From: Methylomonas sp. ZR1
GTDB lineage: Bacteria > Pseudomonadota > Gammaproteobacteria > Methylococcales > Methylomonadaceae
Length of the DNA stretch: 64,000 bases
Direction: 5' to 3'
Assembly: GCF_013141865.1 (NCBI RefSeq)
Contig: NZ_RCST01000001.1
Coordinates: 3,162,001 to 3,226,000 of the forward strand
The translations under genes and the position numbers were made by a program. This document shows positions 18,504-27,614 of the stretch, piece by piece; position 1 is the first letter of the stretch; each line of letters opens with the position of its first letter. The notes beneath the pieces are model-generated. The model was given only the letters and a program-made list of their open reading frames with translations. It searched no databases and was not told the DNA's origin.

Positions 18504-19961
18504 ATGCAGATGGATAATCATATGAAAGAGTTAAACAAGGGTTTGTTCGGTTTGATTGGCAGCGCATTGTTTTTCCTGCCCACGCCGGCAATCGCTGAGA
18601 CCTTATCCCAAGCGCTGGATTTGAGCGGGCATTGGGTCGGATATTTGTGTGTGGGCCTGTTTGCAGTCGCTTATCTACTTGTAGTGCTGGAAGAAGTCTT
18701 GGAATTACGCAAATCCAAGCCGATGATGTTGGCGGCGGCATTGATTTGGGTGGCAATTGCTCTGGTTTATAAGGATCAAGGCTTGTCGTCGGTCGCGGAA
18801 ACGGCGATTCGGCACGATGTGTTGGATTATGGCGAGTTGTTGCTATTCCTGATCGTCTCGATTGCTTACATCAATGCCATGGAGGAGAGACGGGTTTTTG
18901 ATAGCCTGCGGGCTTGGCTGGTTAACAAAGGTTTGAGTTATCGCCAACTGTTTTGGGTAACGGGAGTCCTAGCTTTTCTGATCTCCTCGGTATCCAATAA
19001 TATGACTACTGCAATGTTGATGTGCGCAGTGGTCATGGCGGTCGGCAAGGATAATCCCAAATTTGTTGGCATTGCCTGTGTCAATACTGTGGTAGCCGCC
19101 AATGCCGGCGGCGCGTTTTGCCCCTTTGGCGACATCACCACTTTGATGGTCTGGCAAAAAGGCATCATCGAGTTCTGGGCATTCTTCACGTTGTTTGTGC
19201 CATCGGTGCTTAACTTCCTGATTCCCGCTGCCATCATGCATTTTGCCATTCCGAAAACTCAGCCAAGCCCTCTTCATGCCCAGGTTGTCACACGTCGCGG
19301 CGCCAAACGTATCGTGGTGTTATTCCTGCTCACGGTGCTCACGGCAGTTGGCTTTCAGAATAGCCTGCACATGCCGGCTGCGGTGGGCATGATGGCTGGT
19401 CTGACCTATCTGCAATTGTTCGGCTATTTTCTGCATATTACCCACCGCGACGAACCGGAACTGGGCCTTGACCCGATGTCCGGCGAGGAAAACCCCGCTG
19501 CCGACGACGAGGACAGTATGCGCTTCGACGTCTTTCATCATTTGGCGCGCATGGAATGGGATACCTTGCTGTTTTTCTACGGCGTGGTGCTGTGTGTGGG
19601 TGGTATGAAGTTTCTCGGCTATTTACGCCATTTATCAGAGTTTCTGTACGGCGAACTCGGCGCAACGCCTGCCAATGTCTTAGTTGGCCTGATCTCGGCC
19701 TTGATCGACAACATTCCGGTAATGTTTGCAATCTTAGCCATGCGCCCCGAGATGTCGGAAGGTCAATGGCTGCTGGTCACGCTGACGGCGGGTGTTGGCG
19801 GCAGTTTGTTGTCGGTCGGCTCGGCAGCAGGCGTGGCGCTTATGGGCCAAGCCAAGGGCATTTACACCTTCATGACTCATCTGAAATGGACGCCGGTGAT
19901 TGCCCTAGGGTATTTGGGCAGCGTGGCTGCGCACTTTTTAATAAATTCCGCGCTTTTTTAG
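18504..19961 (+). CDS. nhaD: Sodium:proton antiporter NhaD
   Basis: 485 residues, normal NhaD length, with an apparent signal peptide (GLFGLIGSALFFLPTPAIAE) followed by about eleven to twelve membrane helices. Characteristic stretches are SSVSNNMTTAMLMCAVVMAVG, ANAGGAFCPFGDITTLMVWQ and GLISALIDNIPVMFAIL, which carry the polar residues used for ion transport in the ion-transporter superfamily. NhaD exports sodium or lithium in exchange for protons and helps cells in alkaline or salty conditions. ATG codons at 18504, 18510 and 18522 are all possible. The gene stands alone; a hairpin sits directly upstream. Confidence 0.93.
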   Translation: MQMDNHMKELNKGLFGLIGSALFFLPTPAIAETLSQALDLSGHWVGYLCVGLFAVAYLLVVLEEVLELRKSKPMMLAAALIWVAIALVYKDQGLSSVAETAIRHDVLDYGELLLFLIVSIAYINAMEERRVFDSLRAWLVNKGLSYRQLFWVTGVLAFLISSVSNNMTTAMLMCAVVMAVGKDNPKFVGIACVNTVVAANAGGAFCPFGDITTLMVWQKGIIEFWAFFTLFVPSVLNFLIPAAIMHFAIPKTQPSPLHAQVVTRRGAKRIVVLFLLTVLTAVGFQNSLHMPAAVGMMAGLTYLQLFGYFLHITHRDEPELGLDPMSGEENPAADDEDSMRFDVFHHLARMEWDTLLFFYGVVLCVGGMKFLGYLRHLSEFLYGELGATPANVLVGLISALIDNIPVMFAILAMRPEMSEGQWLLVTLTAGVGGSLLSVGSAAGVALMGQAKGIYTFMTHLKWTPVIALGYLGSVAAHFLINSALF

Positions 19962-19971
19962 GTGAAGCGTA

Positions 19972-20012
19972 TCCGGCAAGTATGCTGGATACACGAGGCT
20001 TATCCACCTAAA
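19972..20012. repeat. Short dispersed palindromic repeat (GTATCC...GGCTTATCCACC type)
   Basis: This segment downstream of nhaD contains GTATCCGG, a short centre, then GGATACACGAGGCTTATCCACC. A close relative occurs at 33737-33796 (GCGCATCCGG ... GGATGCGCACGGCTTATCC). Both are imperfect palindromes ending in TTATCCACC, so they are members of a small REP-like family. It may act as the nhaD terminator. Confidence 0.55.
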
Positions 20013-20076
20013 GTTCCGCATGTGCTTAGGTGTTGATTAGCTGATTCGTGGTCATAATGGGCAAGAACTAGCCCAA

Positions 20077-21369
20077 CTATCCGTCCAAGCGAGACAGCCG
20101 CATAGGTTCTTTCATCGTAAAGGCCACCAGCATCGATACGGCCGCGCATGCGCTAACGTAGTATGCAAACCATTCCGCGTGTCCCAGGCTTTTCAGCCAA
20201 AGAGCCAGATACTCGGCGGTGCCGCCGAATATCGCTACGGTCAAGGCATAGGGAAACCCCACCCCCAAGGCCCGAATATGCACCGGAAACAGCTCGGCTT
20301 TGACGATGGCGTTAACTGACGAATAGCCCGAGACAATCAGCAATGCACAAACATACCAACCCAACGCCGAAGCCATGGTTTGCGCGTGGCCCAATAGATC
20401 AAGCAATGGCGCCGTAAACAGGGTTGCACCGGCGCCAAAGGCAATCAGCATCGTACGGCGGCCGAGGTAATCCGAAATTAATCCGAACAACGGCTGCAGC
20501 AACATGAACACGATCAAGGCCAGCGTGCAGATTGTGGTGGCATCGTCCTTGCTAAAGCCGGTGGTGTTGACCAGATACTTTTGCATGTAGACAGTAAAGG
20601 TGTAATACGACAAGGTCCCGCCGGCGGTCAAAGCCACCACCGTCATTACCGGTTTGGGATAGTTTAGCAGTTCCCGTAGCTGGGCGCGTTGGCCGGGAAA
20701 AGTCTGTTGTTCAACAAAAGCCGTGGTCTCGGCCATGTTGCCGCGTAAGCCCATCGCCACCACCGCCAGCAAGCCGCCAACGATAAAGCCGATACGCCAA
20801 CCCCAATCATGCAGCTCTGCGCTGCTCAACAGGCATTTTTGCAAGAGCATCAATAAACCCAGGGCCAGAATTTGCCCCAAGACGATGGTGACGTATTGAA
20901 AACTGGAGTAATAGCCGCGCCGCTCGGGTGCGGCCATTTCGCTTAGATAAGTGGCGGAGCTGCCGTATTCGCCGCCGATACTAAAGCCCTGCAACATGCG
21001 GGCGAACAATAACAAGGCCGGCGCCCACATACCAATTACCGCATAGCCCGGCGTGCAAGCGATGATTAAGGATCCTAAACACATCAAGCTGACCGAAAGC
21101 AGCAAAGCGCTTTTGCGGCCTTTGCGGTCTGCCAGACTGCCGAGCAACCATCCGCCCAAAGGCCGAAAAATAAAGCCCACCGCAAATATCGCCGCATTAT
21201 TCAACAACTGGGCAGTTTGGTCGGCTTCCGGAAAAAAAGCCGGGGCAAAGTACAAGGCAAACGCCGCGTAAATGGCCCAATCAAAATATTCCACCAGATT
21301 GCCAACCGAGCCGCTGAAAATATTGAACAGCCGCCTTGTTTCCGAGTAAGGGTCATTGGAATGAGACAT
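20077..21369 (-). CDS. MFS transporter, metabolite:proton symporter (MHS) family
   Basis: About 430 residues with twelve membrane helices. MHS-type motifs are GSVGNLVEYFDWAIYAAFALYF at the start, GGWLLGSLADRKGRKSALL (loop 2-3 signature) and LQGFSIGGEYGSSATYLSEMA in helix 5. Relatives such as KgtP and ProP take up dicarboxylates, alpha-ketoglutarate or osmolytes. The start is uncertain: ATG 21369 (MSHSNDPYS) is chosen, while GTG 21396 adds nine residues. The gene converges with nhaD, and its upstream region is shared with the divergent ECF sigma gene. Confidence 0.88.
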   Translation of the reverse strand: MSHSNDPYSETRRLFNIFSGSVGNLVEYFDWAIYAAFALYFAPAFFPEADQTAQLLNNAAIFAVGFIFRPLGGWLLGSLADRKGRKSALLLSVSLMCLGSLIIACTPGYAVIGMWAPALLLFARMLQGFSIGGEYGSSATYLSEMAAPERRGYYSSFQYVTIVLGQILALGLLMLLQKCLLSSAELHDWGWRIGFIVGGLLAVVAMGLRGNMAETTAFVEQQTFPGQRAQLRELLNYPKPVMTVVALTAGGTLSYYTFTVYMQKYLVNTTGFSKDDATTICTLALIVFMLLQPLFGLISDYLGRRTMLIAFGAGATLFTAPLLDLLGHAQTMASALGWYVCALLIVSGYSSVNAIVKAELFPVHIRALGVGFPYALTVAIFGGTAEYLALWLKSLGHAEWFAYYVSACAAVSMLVAFTMKEPMRLSRLDG

Positions 21370-21396
21370 GTCGTTTAAGCCGATGAGTTTTTGCAC

Positions 21397-21776
21397 ATCT
21401 TAACTTACGCCCCCCGTTGAACCACACCCATTTCGATGGCGTGTAACAGGGCCGATCCATACCTCAACGGCGGGGCCAATGGGATTTAGATGATTTCACG
21501 CATTCTCAAACAAAATACGCCAAATCACGCATTTTAGACATCCGGTTTCGAAGCGGCGCACTCCTCGGCTCGACCATGCGCATGAGCGTGAGCAACTGTA
21601 AGAAAATGATTTTATTTATTTTTTCAAAACCCCAAACAGACAAGCCGCCTAAATTAACGACTTCGGAGCAGTTCTTGCTTAGTTTTGAGTTTGCAAAAAA
21701 AGCCGGGCCGCTAGGCCGAAGGCATTAACGGCAAAGCGTAAGACCTTTTGTAAACTGGGCATGTAAAACTAAATCG
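21397..21776. promoter_or_regulatory. Divergent promoter region with a candidate Fur box at 21602-21620
   Basis: 380 bases between the MHS transporter and the first ECF sigma gene. By eye, GAAAATGATTTTATTTATT at 21602-21620 matches 13 of 19 positions of the Fur consensus, with the first nine bases nearly perfect. FecI-type sigma genes are commonly Fur-repressed, so this is a reasonable iron-regulation site. No gene is visible in the interval. Confidence 0.4.
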
Positions 21777-22286
21777 ATGAGCACAGAGTGTATTGACGAC
21801 GGCCAACAAGACCTCACCCGCCTGTATCAGGACCACCACCCCTGGCTGCTGCAATGGTTGGAAAAACGGGTGCAGGACCGCCTGCAGGCGGAAGATCATG
21901 CCCAAGATACATTTCTGCGCGTCATCGCCGCAAAAGACACACCAAGTCTCAACGAACCCCGTGCCTACCTGACCACCATCGCCAAACGCCTGCTGATCAA
22001 TCACTGGCGGCGCAACAGCATTGAACAGGCTTACCTGGCGAGACTCGCGGCCTATCCCGAGGAGCGGGTCATTTCGGCGGAGGATAGCGCCATCGTGCTC
22101 GAAGTCTTGCGGGAAATCGACGAATTACTCAATCAACTACCGGCAAAAGTGCGTAAGGCCTTTTTGTTGGCGCAACTCGACGACCTCTCCTATGCCGAAA
22201 TCGGTCGGCAATTAGGCGTCAGTGACCGCATGGTCAGAAAATACGTGGCACAAGCCATGTTTCAGTGCTTAAGTGCAGGCTTTTAA
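21777..22286 (+). CDS. FecI-like ECF sigma factor (first module)
   Basis: 169 residues with sigma region 2 (LYQDHHPWLLQWLEKRV, AEDHAQDTFLRVI, EPRAYLTTIAKRLLINHWRR) and region 4 (LPAKVRKAFLLAQLDDLSYAEIGRQLGVSDRMVRKYVAQAM). This is the FecI group, which is activated when a TonB receptor signals through a FecR protein. The fecR gene follows six bases later, and the receptor gene 24360-26807 is the expected target. A candidate Fur box lies about 160 bases upstream. Confidence 0.95.
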   Translation: MSTECIDDGQQDLTRLYQDHHPWLLQWLEKRVQDRLQAEDHAQDTFLRVIAAKDTPSLNEPRAYLTTIAKRLLINHWRRNSIEQAYLARLAAYPEERVISAEDSAIVLEVLREIDELLNQLPAKVRKAFLLAQLDDLSYAEIGRQLGVSDRMVRKYVAQAMFQCLSAGF

Positions 22287-22292
22287 TCCCAG

Positions 22293-23258
22293 ATGCAACA
22301 AAAACGCCCCCTGGAAATCGACCCGCGCATTCTGGCTGAAGCAGCCGAGTGGTTTGCGTTATTCCGATCCGGACGAGTGCAAGCCAATGAATCCGCGCAA
22401 TGGCAAGCCTGGTTAGCCGCACATCCCGACCATCAAACCGCTTGGTCCAGAGTAGAATTTCATATCGAGCGCTTTAAAGCGCTGCCACCCAAAGCCGCTT
22501 TAGCCGCCTTGACGGCGCCGGATTTGCAGCGCAGACGCGCTATCAAACATTTGGTATTGCTCGGCGGCGTCGGCTTGGCGAGCTGGCAGTTTTCACGTGC
22601 CGGCTATTGGCAAGCCTGGACGGCGGATTACCATGTCGCCCAAGGCCAAATCCAAACGATCACTTTGGCGGACGGCTCGACAGTGGTGCTGGACAGCGGC
22701 AGCGCCTTGAACGTGGCATTCGGCGCTGATTTGCGGCGCTTGCAACTGGTCTCCGGGGAAATTTATATCGAGACCGCCAAGGATAACGCAGGTTGGCAGC
22801 GCCCCTTTGTGGTCGATACCCAGGATGGCCGGATTCGGGCGCTGGGCACCCGTTTTAGTGTCAGCCAACAAGCCGACCGCAGCGAGGTCACGGTATTTGC
22901 CGACAGCGTGGAAATCCAGCCAGCCCATCCTATCAGCCCTAAACAGCAGCTACATGCCGGACAAAATACCCGGTTTGCAGCTGATCGCATCGAACCCATA
23001 CAGCCAAACAAACTCGACAAACCCGCCTGGACCCAGGGCGTCATCGTCGCTGACGACATCCCGCTCAGCGAGTTTCTGCTACAACTGAATCGTTACCGGC
23101 AAGGTTACGTCACCTGCGCCCCGGAAATTGCCGACATGCGCATCATCGGCTCCTTCCCGCTCAAGGATACCGACAAAATCCTGGCTTCGTTGGCTACCAA
23201 CTTGCCGGTCAAGATAACAAACCCATTGCCGCTCTGGGTTAAAGTCCTGCCGCGCTAA
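22293..23258 (+). CDS. FecR family anti-sigma regulator (first module)
   Basis: 321 residues. The N-terminal DUF4880-type domain (LAEAAEWFALFRSGRVQANESAQWQAWLAAHPDHQTAWSRVE split over residues 14-55) binds the sigma factor. A poorly hydrophobic membrane segment (IKHLVLLGGVGLASWQF) comes next, then the periplasmic FecR domain (TLADGSTVVLDSGSALNV, LVSGEIYIET, VDTQDGRIRALGTRFSV). The C-terminus carries an STN-like segment that would contact the receptor's signalling domain. It should hold the ECF sigma inactive until the receptor binds its ligand. Confidence 0.93.
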   Translation: MQQKRPLEIDPRILAEAAEWFALFRSGRVQANESAQWQAWLAAHPDHQTAWSRVEFHIERFKALPPKAALAALTAPDLQRRRAIKHLVLLGGVGLASWQFSRAGYWQAWTADYHVAQGQIQTITLADGSTVVLDSGSALNVAFGADLRRLQLVSGEIYIETAKDNAGWQRPFVVDTQDGRIRALGTRFSVSQQADRSEVTVFADSVEIQPAHPISPKQQLHAGQNTRFAADRIEPIQPNKLDKPAWTQGVIVADDIPLSEFLLQLNRYRQGYVTCAPEIADMRIIGSFPLKDTDKILASLATNLPVKITNPLPLWVKVLPR

Positions 23259-23336
23259 GCGCGCCAGACAACTTAACATCGCTATACACCGAGTATTAGT
23301 TGACTGCACCTTGCTTGAGAAAATACCATACATCGT

Positions 23337-23639
23337 ATGGCATACAGGCAAAAACAAGTATATTTCTCTCCTGAAAAAAACGCTTTGCTAAAAGCGGAAA
23401 GAGGGATTGGTTTTGAGGATGTCTTATTAGCCATTGAAATGGGACATGTACTCGATGATTTGGCGCATCCAAATTCTGAAAAATATCCCAATCAATCGGT
23501 TTTTATCATCTTAATCGCCATAAAAAATTATGTTTACATCGTGCCTTACGTTGAAGAAGAGAACAGCATTTTTTTAAAGACGATTATCCCTTCCCGAAAA
23601 ATGAATAAACGTTACAACAAGGCGGCAAATGATGACTAA
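23337..23639 (+). CDS. Putative type II toxin (BrnT/DUF4258-like)
   Basis: 100 residues. The core KQVYFSPEKNALLKAERGIGFEDVLLAIE, then FIILIAIKNYVYIVPYVEEE and TIIPSRKMNKRYNK, follows the layout of BrnT-like RNase toxins: a short beta-sheet with a final basic motif. The next gene, overlapping by 11 bases, encodes a matching ribbon-helix-helix-like antitoxin. Toxin-first gene order is normal for brnTA. The pair is inserted between fecR and the receptor gene it should belong with. Base composition here is much more AT-rich than the flanking fecR gene, suggesting recent transfer. Confidence 0.72.
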   Translation: MAYRQKQVYFSPEKNALLKAERGIGFEDVLLAIEMGHVLDDLAHPNSEKYPNQSVFIILIAIKNYVYIVPYVEEENSIFLKTIIPSRKMNKRYNKAANDD

Positions 23640-23907
23640 GCTAAATTTAGATGCTTTTGAACAAGACATTCTCGATAGTGTTGAAAACGATGAATGGCGC
23701 AGTAAAGGCAATATTCAGGAGCGCCTGGTAGAACTGCAAGATTTTTTGAAACACGAAAAGAAAAAATCAGTTTCCATCAGACTTTCTGAAAACGATCTTT
23801 ATGCGTTAAAGAAAAAGGGACTGGAAAATGGCGTGCCGTATCAAAATATTATTCAAATTTTGGTGCACCAATATACGTCTAACAAAATCCATCTTGATGT
23901 TTCATGA
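23629..23907 (+). CDS. Putative antitoxin (BrnA/CopG-like)
   Basis: 92 residues. The C-terminal half KKKSVSIRLSENDLYALKKKGLENGVPYQNIIQILVHQY is a ribbon-helix-helix DNA-binding motif of the type found in antitoxins paired with BrnT-like toxins. The acidic N-terminal half (DAFEQDILDSVENDEW) could wrap the toxin. It overlaps the toxin stop codon. The complex probably represses its own promoter, which would lie between 23259 and 23336. Confidence 0.75.
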   Translation: MMTKLNLDAFEQDILDSVENDEWRSKGNIQERLVELQDFLKHEKKKSVSIRLSENDLYALKKKGLENGVPYQNIIQILVHQYTSNKIHLDVS

Positions 23908-24359
23908 GTGAGTTACTTCCCATCTCCTCAATCGACTTGGCCGTTCCCTGATAAGCCAGCTACATCATCCTGTCACGCATTTCGAAATGATCCTATCGTC
24001 TCGGTAATCGCTCCCAGCATCGCCCCACCTCCTGCAAATCAAGCTTACGTAGCGTGGCTCAAGGGCATGTTGGGGTGAGGCACGAACCCCAACACTTTCG
24101 ATCAGTTTAGCTTTTATCGGTTGCTGATGGCTTTATGGGTCGCGGTGTCTCGCTTTCATGGTTAGCGGGTGGCTCAACGGTTGTCGTGTTGGGGTTCGAG
24201 GCGCACTCCACCCTACGCATTTACACCAAAAACTCAATTTTTTTACAAAAAAACAAATACTTAAAAAATATTTCAAATTTTTTCAATTTCCAGTTCCGCT
24301 TTTTCAGTCTCGATTGACATAGGTGATGAGAACCGCATTTTTTACAGGAGATAAAACCG
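23908..24359. other. Intergenic region between toxin-antitoxin pair and TonB receptor
   Basis: 450 bases holding palindromic element copy A (24069-24215), then an extremely A/T-rich stretch (24220-24300) that likely contains the receptor promoter. GGAGATAAAACCG before ATG 24360 is the receptor's ribosome binding site. No gene is visible. Confidence 0.6.
24069..24215. repeat. Palindromic element, copy A
   Basis: Begins GTTGGGGTGAGG-CACGAACCCCAACA and ends TGTTGGGGTTCGAGGCGCACTCC. The internal sequence (GGGTCGCGGTGTCTCGCTTT, then CTCAACGGTTGTCG) matches copy C at 33587-33732 closely, so they are the same element. The left arm is itself a hairpin (GTTGGGG pairs with CCCCAAC). The right arm has drifted, so this copy is no longer a perfect inverted repeat. 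Confidence 0.8.
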
Positions 24360-26807
24360 ATGTCATCGACGCTACACACCAGCAAATCGAGCTTGGCACC
24401 CTCGCGATTGCACTTAGCCATACAAGGCATTCTACTGGCCTCCGCATTAACCCTATCCGCTCCCGTCCATGCGGAAAGCAGTAACGGCCACGCCAGCATT
24501 AAGCGCAGCTACCATATTGGCGGCGGCTCGTTGAGTCAGGCCTTAAGGCAGTTTGCGACTAGCTCCGGCTTACTATTTTCAGCGGAAGCCACGTTGACCG
24601 ACGGCAAAACCACTAGCGGGCTGGATGGCGAGTACACCATCGAAGAAGGCTTTAGAAAACTGCTGGCGGGTAGCGGTTTGACGTACAGCTTTACCGGTGA
24701 GGACTCGGTGGCTATCAAGGTGGTGGATTCGGGGAGTAATGCGGCATCGACTTTGCCGGCGGTGACGGTTTTGGGGAAGGCGGTTTATGACTCGACCGAT
24801 CCCTACAACCCTGATTACAACCGATCTCACGCATCCACGGCAACCAAGACAGATACGCCGATCATGGAAACGCCGATGTCTATCAAGGTTGTACCTAGAG
24901 CTGTGATGGATGATCAGCAAATTGTCGTATTTGACGACGCAGTTATCCGGAATGTAAGCGGCGTACAGCGCAATTTCGACTTCGGCGATTTGTACCAAGG
25001 CTTTATTGTTCGTGGCTTTAGTTTAGGAGCGAACATTTACCGGGATGGTCTCAGGCAAAACACGGGCTACTTCGAGCCTGCTGGCATGGAGCGGGTTGAG
25101 GTTCTAAAAGGAGCAGCGGCCATGCTTTATGGTCGTACCCAGCCCGGAGGTTTGGTTAATTACGTTACCAAGAAACCACTGGATAAAGCGCATTACTCTC
25201 TGCAACAACAGTTCGGTTCTTACGACTTATATCGCACAACGGCGGACGCGACAGGCCCAATTGACGACGGTAAATCATTGCTATACCGTTTAAATATTGC
25301 CTATTCGAGCAACAACTCATTCCGCAATTACAACGAGAACGAGCGGATTTATGTCGCCCCATCTTTGACTTGGCGCCTTTCCGATCAAACCGAGATGACG
25401 GTGCAGCTCGAACACCAACATGACGACTATGTGATGGATTTTGGTATTCCTGCCGTCGGTAACCGTCCTGCGCAGGTTCCCAAAAGTTTTTTTGTCGGCG
25501 ATGCGGCGGTTAACAATAGCTCCATGGATAGCAATCAAATCGCCACCATCATTTCGCATCGCTTCAATGACCACTGGAAGATAGAACACAAATTCAATTG
25601 GCATGAATGGACACACGAATTCAACTCGATTTTCCCGGCGGGCAGCATCAATGCCGACAAGCAAACGATCAATCGAGCCTTGATGACGGGGCCAACAGAC
25701 AGGGAAAGTTTTGCCACCAATCTGGATATTTCAGGCGAATTCGACACCTTCGGCCTAAAGCATAAGCTCTTGATAGGGGGCGATTACTTTAAGCTTACCA
25801 CCGATACCTATGACAACCATTGGACCTATGGTGTGATACCGGCGCTGGATATTTTTAATCCTAATAATCACATGCTGGATGCCAATGCGATCAACGTCGT
25901 ACCAAACGACTTCTGGTGGCAGGAAAAAGATCAATGGTATGGTGTTTACGCACAGGACCAAATCACCCTATGGGATAAATTGCATTTCTTGGTCGGCGCG
26001 CGTTACGACATCCTGGACTATGGTACCGGTTGTTGCTCGGAGCCAATCAGTATTGATGATAGAGAAGACAACCGATTGAATCCCCGATTCGGTATCGTTT
26101 ATCAACCGTGGGAATGGCTATCCGTGTTCGGCAATTACGTGGAATCCATCGGTACCAATAACGGCTTAACCCCCACCAAAACGGTCAATAAGCCGGAAGT
26201 TGGCATTCAATATGAAATTGGATTTAAGACCGAGTTTTTCGACGGCCGTTTGTCGTCCAATCTCGCCTACTACCATTTAACCAAGGAAAACATGTTGACC
26301 GGCGTGCCGGGCCTGCCCTATAGAATTCCTGTTGGCGAGGCAAGAAGCCAGGGGATAGAGCTTGACCTGACCGGCGAGCTCACCGATTACTTGAGCCTGC
26401 TCGGCACTTATGCCTATACCGATGCGATCTTTACTAAAGACAATGACTTTGCACCCTGGGGGGTGACATCCAAACAAGGGAATCGTTTACCCAATGTCCC
26501 AGAACACTCAGGCAGCTTGTGGCTGACCTTTCATCCTGACGAGCGCTTTAAAATCGGTGCCGGTATGTTTGCCCAAGGCCAGCGCGCCGGCAACAATGAT
26601 AATACCTATGAATTGCCCGGCTTTGTGCGCGTGGATGCCATGGTGTCTTATAACTGGAAAATCGGCGGTTCGAAGTTGACCACTCAATTCAATGTCAACA
26701 ATTTATTGGATAAGGATTATTTCCGGGGTTCACGGGTGCAGGATAGCACTGGAGCCTTGCCGGGAGAACCTATCTCATTTATCGGATCATTACGATTGGA
26801 TTACTAG
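24360..26807 (+). CDS. TonB-dependent siderophore receptor with STN signalling domain (first module)
   Basis: 815 residues. A signal peptide ends near SAPVHAES. The STN domain (about 51-125: YHIGGGSLSQALRQFATSSG, FRKLLAGSGLTYSFTGED) talks to FecR. The plug has MERVEVLKGAAAMLYGRTQPGGLVNYVTKKP, and the barrel ends in LRLDY. The overall type is FpvA/FhuE-like, importing a ferric siderophore or another metal chelate. The ligand is unknown; a copper chelate such as methanobactin is possible in a methanotroph but not shown. A cassette at the STN/plug junction (24732-24874) is nearly identical at DNA level to the same region of the second receptor. The gene lies about 1.1 kb downstream of its fecI-fecR pair. 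Confidence 0.95.
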   Translation: MSSTLHTSKSSLAPSRLHLAIQGILLASALTLSAPVHAESSNGHASIKRSYHIGGGSLSQALRQFATSSGLLFSAEATLTDGKTTSGLDGEYTIEEGFRKLLAGSGLTYSFTGEDSVAIKVVDSGSNAASTLPAVTVLGKAVYDSTDPYNPDYNRSHASTATKTDTPIMETPMSIKVVPRAVMDDQQIVVFDDAVIRNVSGVQRNFDFGDLYQGFIVRGFSLGANIYRDGLRQNTGYFEPAGMERVEVLKGAAAMLYGRTQPGGLVNYVTKKPLDKAHYSLQQQFGSYDLYRTTADATGPIDDGKSLLYRLNIAYSSNNSFRNYNENERIYVAPSLTWRLSDQTEMTVQLEHQHDDYVMDFGIPAVGNRPAQVPKSFFVGDAAVNNSSMDSNQIATIISHRFNDHWKIEHKFNWHEWTHEFNSIFPAGSINADKQTINRALMTGPTDRESFATNLDISGEFDTFGLKHKLLIGGDYFKLTTDTYDNHWTYGVIPALDIFNPNNHMLDANAINVVPNDFWWQEKDQWYGVYAQDQITLWDKLHFLVGARYDILDYGTGCCSEPISIDDREDNRLNPRFGIVYQPWEWLSVFGNYVESIGTNNGLTPTKTVNKPEVGIQYEIGFKTEFFDGRLSSNLAYYHLTKENMLTGVPGLPYRIPVGEARSQGIELDLTGELTDYLSLLGTYAYTDAIFTKDNDFAPWGVTSKQGNRLPNVPEHSGSLWLTFHPDERFKIGAGMFAQGQRAGNNDNTYELPGFVRVDAMVSYNWKIGGSKLTTQFNVNNLLDKDYFRGSRVQDSTGALPGEPISFIGSLRLDY

Positions 26808-26852
26808 CTTCAAAATCATCTGTTTGCTCGTTTACCACTCGCGCTGGCTAGG

Positions 26853-26980
26853 GCCGTAGGTTGGCTTGAAATAACGAACCCCAACATTTTTGACCTGTTA
26901 GCCCCCTGACTACCATTGACCCTAATATCTCTCTTCCATGGTCGGTTGGCGGCTGGGCGCTTGTCGTGTTGGGGTTCGTC
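26853..26980. repeat. Palindromic element, copy B (degenerate)
   Basis: AACGAACCCCAACATTTTTGACC (split at 26873-26895) and the right arm TTGTCGTGTTGGGGTTCGTC are shared with copy C, but the outer left arm and the middle have diverged. It lies 45 bases after the first receptor gene, the same relative position as copy C after the second receptor, and could serve as a bidirectional terminator. Confidence 0.7.
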
Positions 26981-26990
26981 CAAAAGGGAT

Positions 26991-27045
26991 TATTTTTAAA
27001 TCATTGCCGCGTTGCCGATGACTTGCGCTCCAGCCGAATGGATTT
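26991..27045 (+). promoter_or_regulatory. Conserved upstream block of the FecR-less ECF gene (copy 1)
   Basis: TTTTTAAATCAYTG followed by GTTGCCGRTGRCTTGC and CCGAAT aligns without gaps to 33821-33870, at nearly the same distance from the start codon (about 115 bases). Conservation outside the coding region suggests a shared promoter, or simply a shared duplication. Confidence 0.45.
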
Positions 27046-27107
27046 GTTCGGCGCGCACAAGTGCTGAGGCACAGTTTTAAAAGCGGTAAATTTTTTGATA
27101 CAAGTCG

Positions 27108-27614
27108 ATGAACAACCATTACCCGCCCTTAACTGCCGCCTACATCCGCTACCAAACCGAGCTACAACAATTTCTGTGGCGCCAGGTCAATTGCCGGGAA
27201 GCGGCGGCGGACTTGCTACAAGATACCTATCTGCATATCGCTGAATATCCAGAGCAAAAACAAATCACCAACCAAAGGGCATTTTTATACCGGGTGGCCG
27301 GTAATCTGGCCTTGGATTATTTGCGCAGCCGAGCCCGGCAACAAGCGCGGGACGGCGGTACTTTGGACGAGGACTGGCTCTGCCCTTCTCCCCAACCTGA
27401 GCGGTTTGTGCAGAGCGAGCAACAATGGTTGGCAATAGAAAATTGGCTCCATAGCATACCGTTACTCAACCGACAGATTTTGTGGCTGCGCCGTTTGGAC
27501 GGCAAACACCAGCGGCAAATCGCAGCGGAACTTTGCGTTTCGGAACGTCAAGTCGAACACATCTTGTACCGAACCGGAAAATTGCTGGCAGGAGCCCGCC
27601 TGGACGATTATTGA
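27108..27614 (+). CDS. ECF sigma factor without a FecR partner (copy 1)
   Basis: 168 residues, FecI-like: region 2 (LTAAYIRYQTELQQFLWRQVNCREAAADLLQDTYLHIA, split) and region 4 (LNRQILWLRRLDGKHQRQIAAELCVSERQVEHILYR). It is strongly similar to the protein at 33935-34444 (roughly 70% by eye). Both sit directly behind a TonB receptor and palindromic element, and neither is followed by fecR. Another complete ecf-fecR pair starts 286 bases downstream. It may answer to one of the FecR proteins of the island, or use a different control. Confidence 0.92.
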   Translation: MNNHYPPLTAAYIRYQTELQQFLWRQVNCREAAADLLQDTYLHIAEYPEQKQITNQRAFLYRVAGNLALDYLRSRARQQARDGGTLDEDWLCPSPQPERFVQSEQQWLAIENWLHSIPLLNRQILWLRRLDGKHQRQIAAELCVSERQVEHILYRTGKLLAGARLDDY

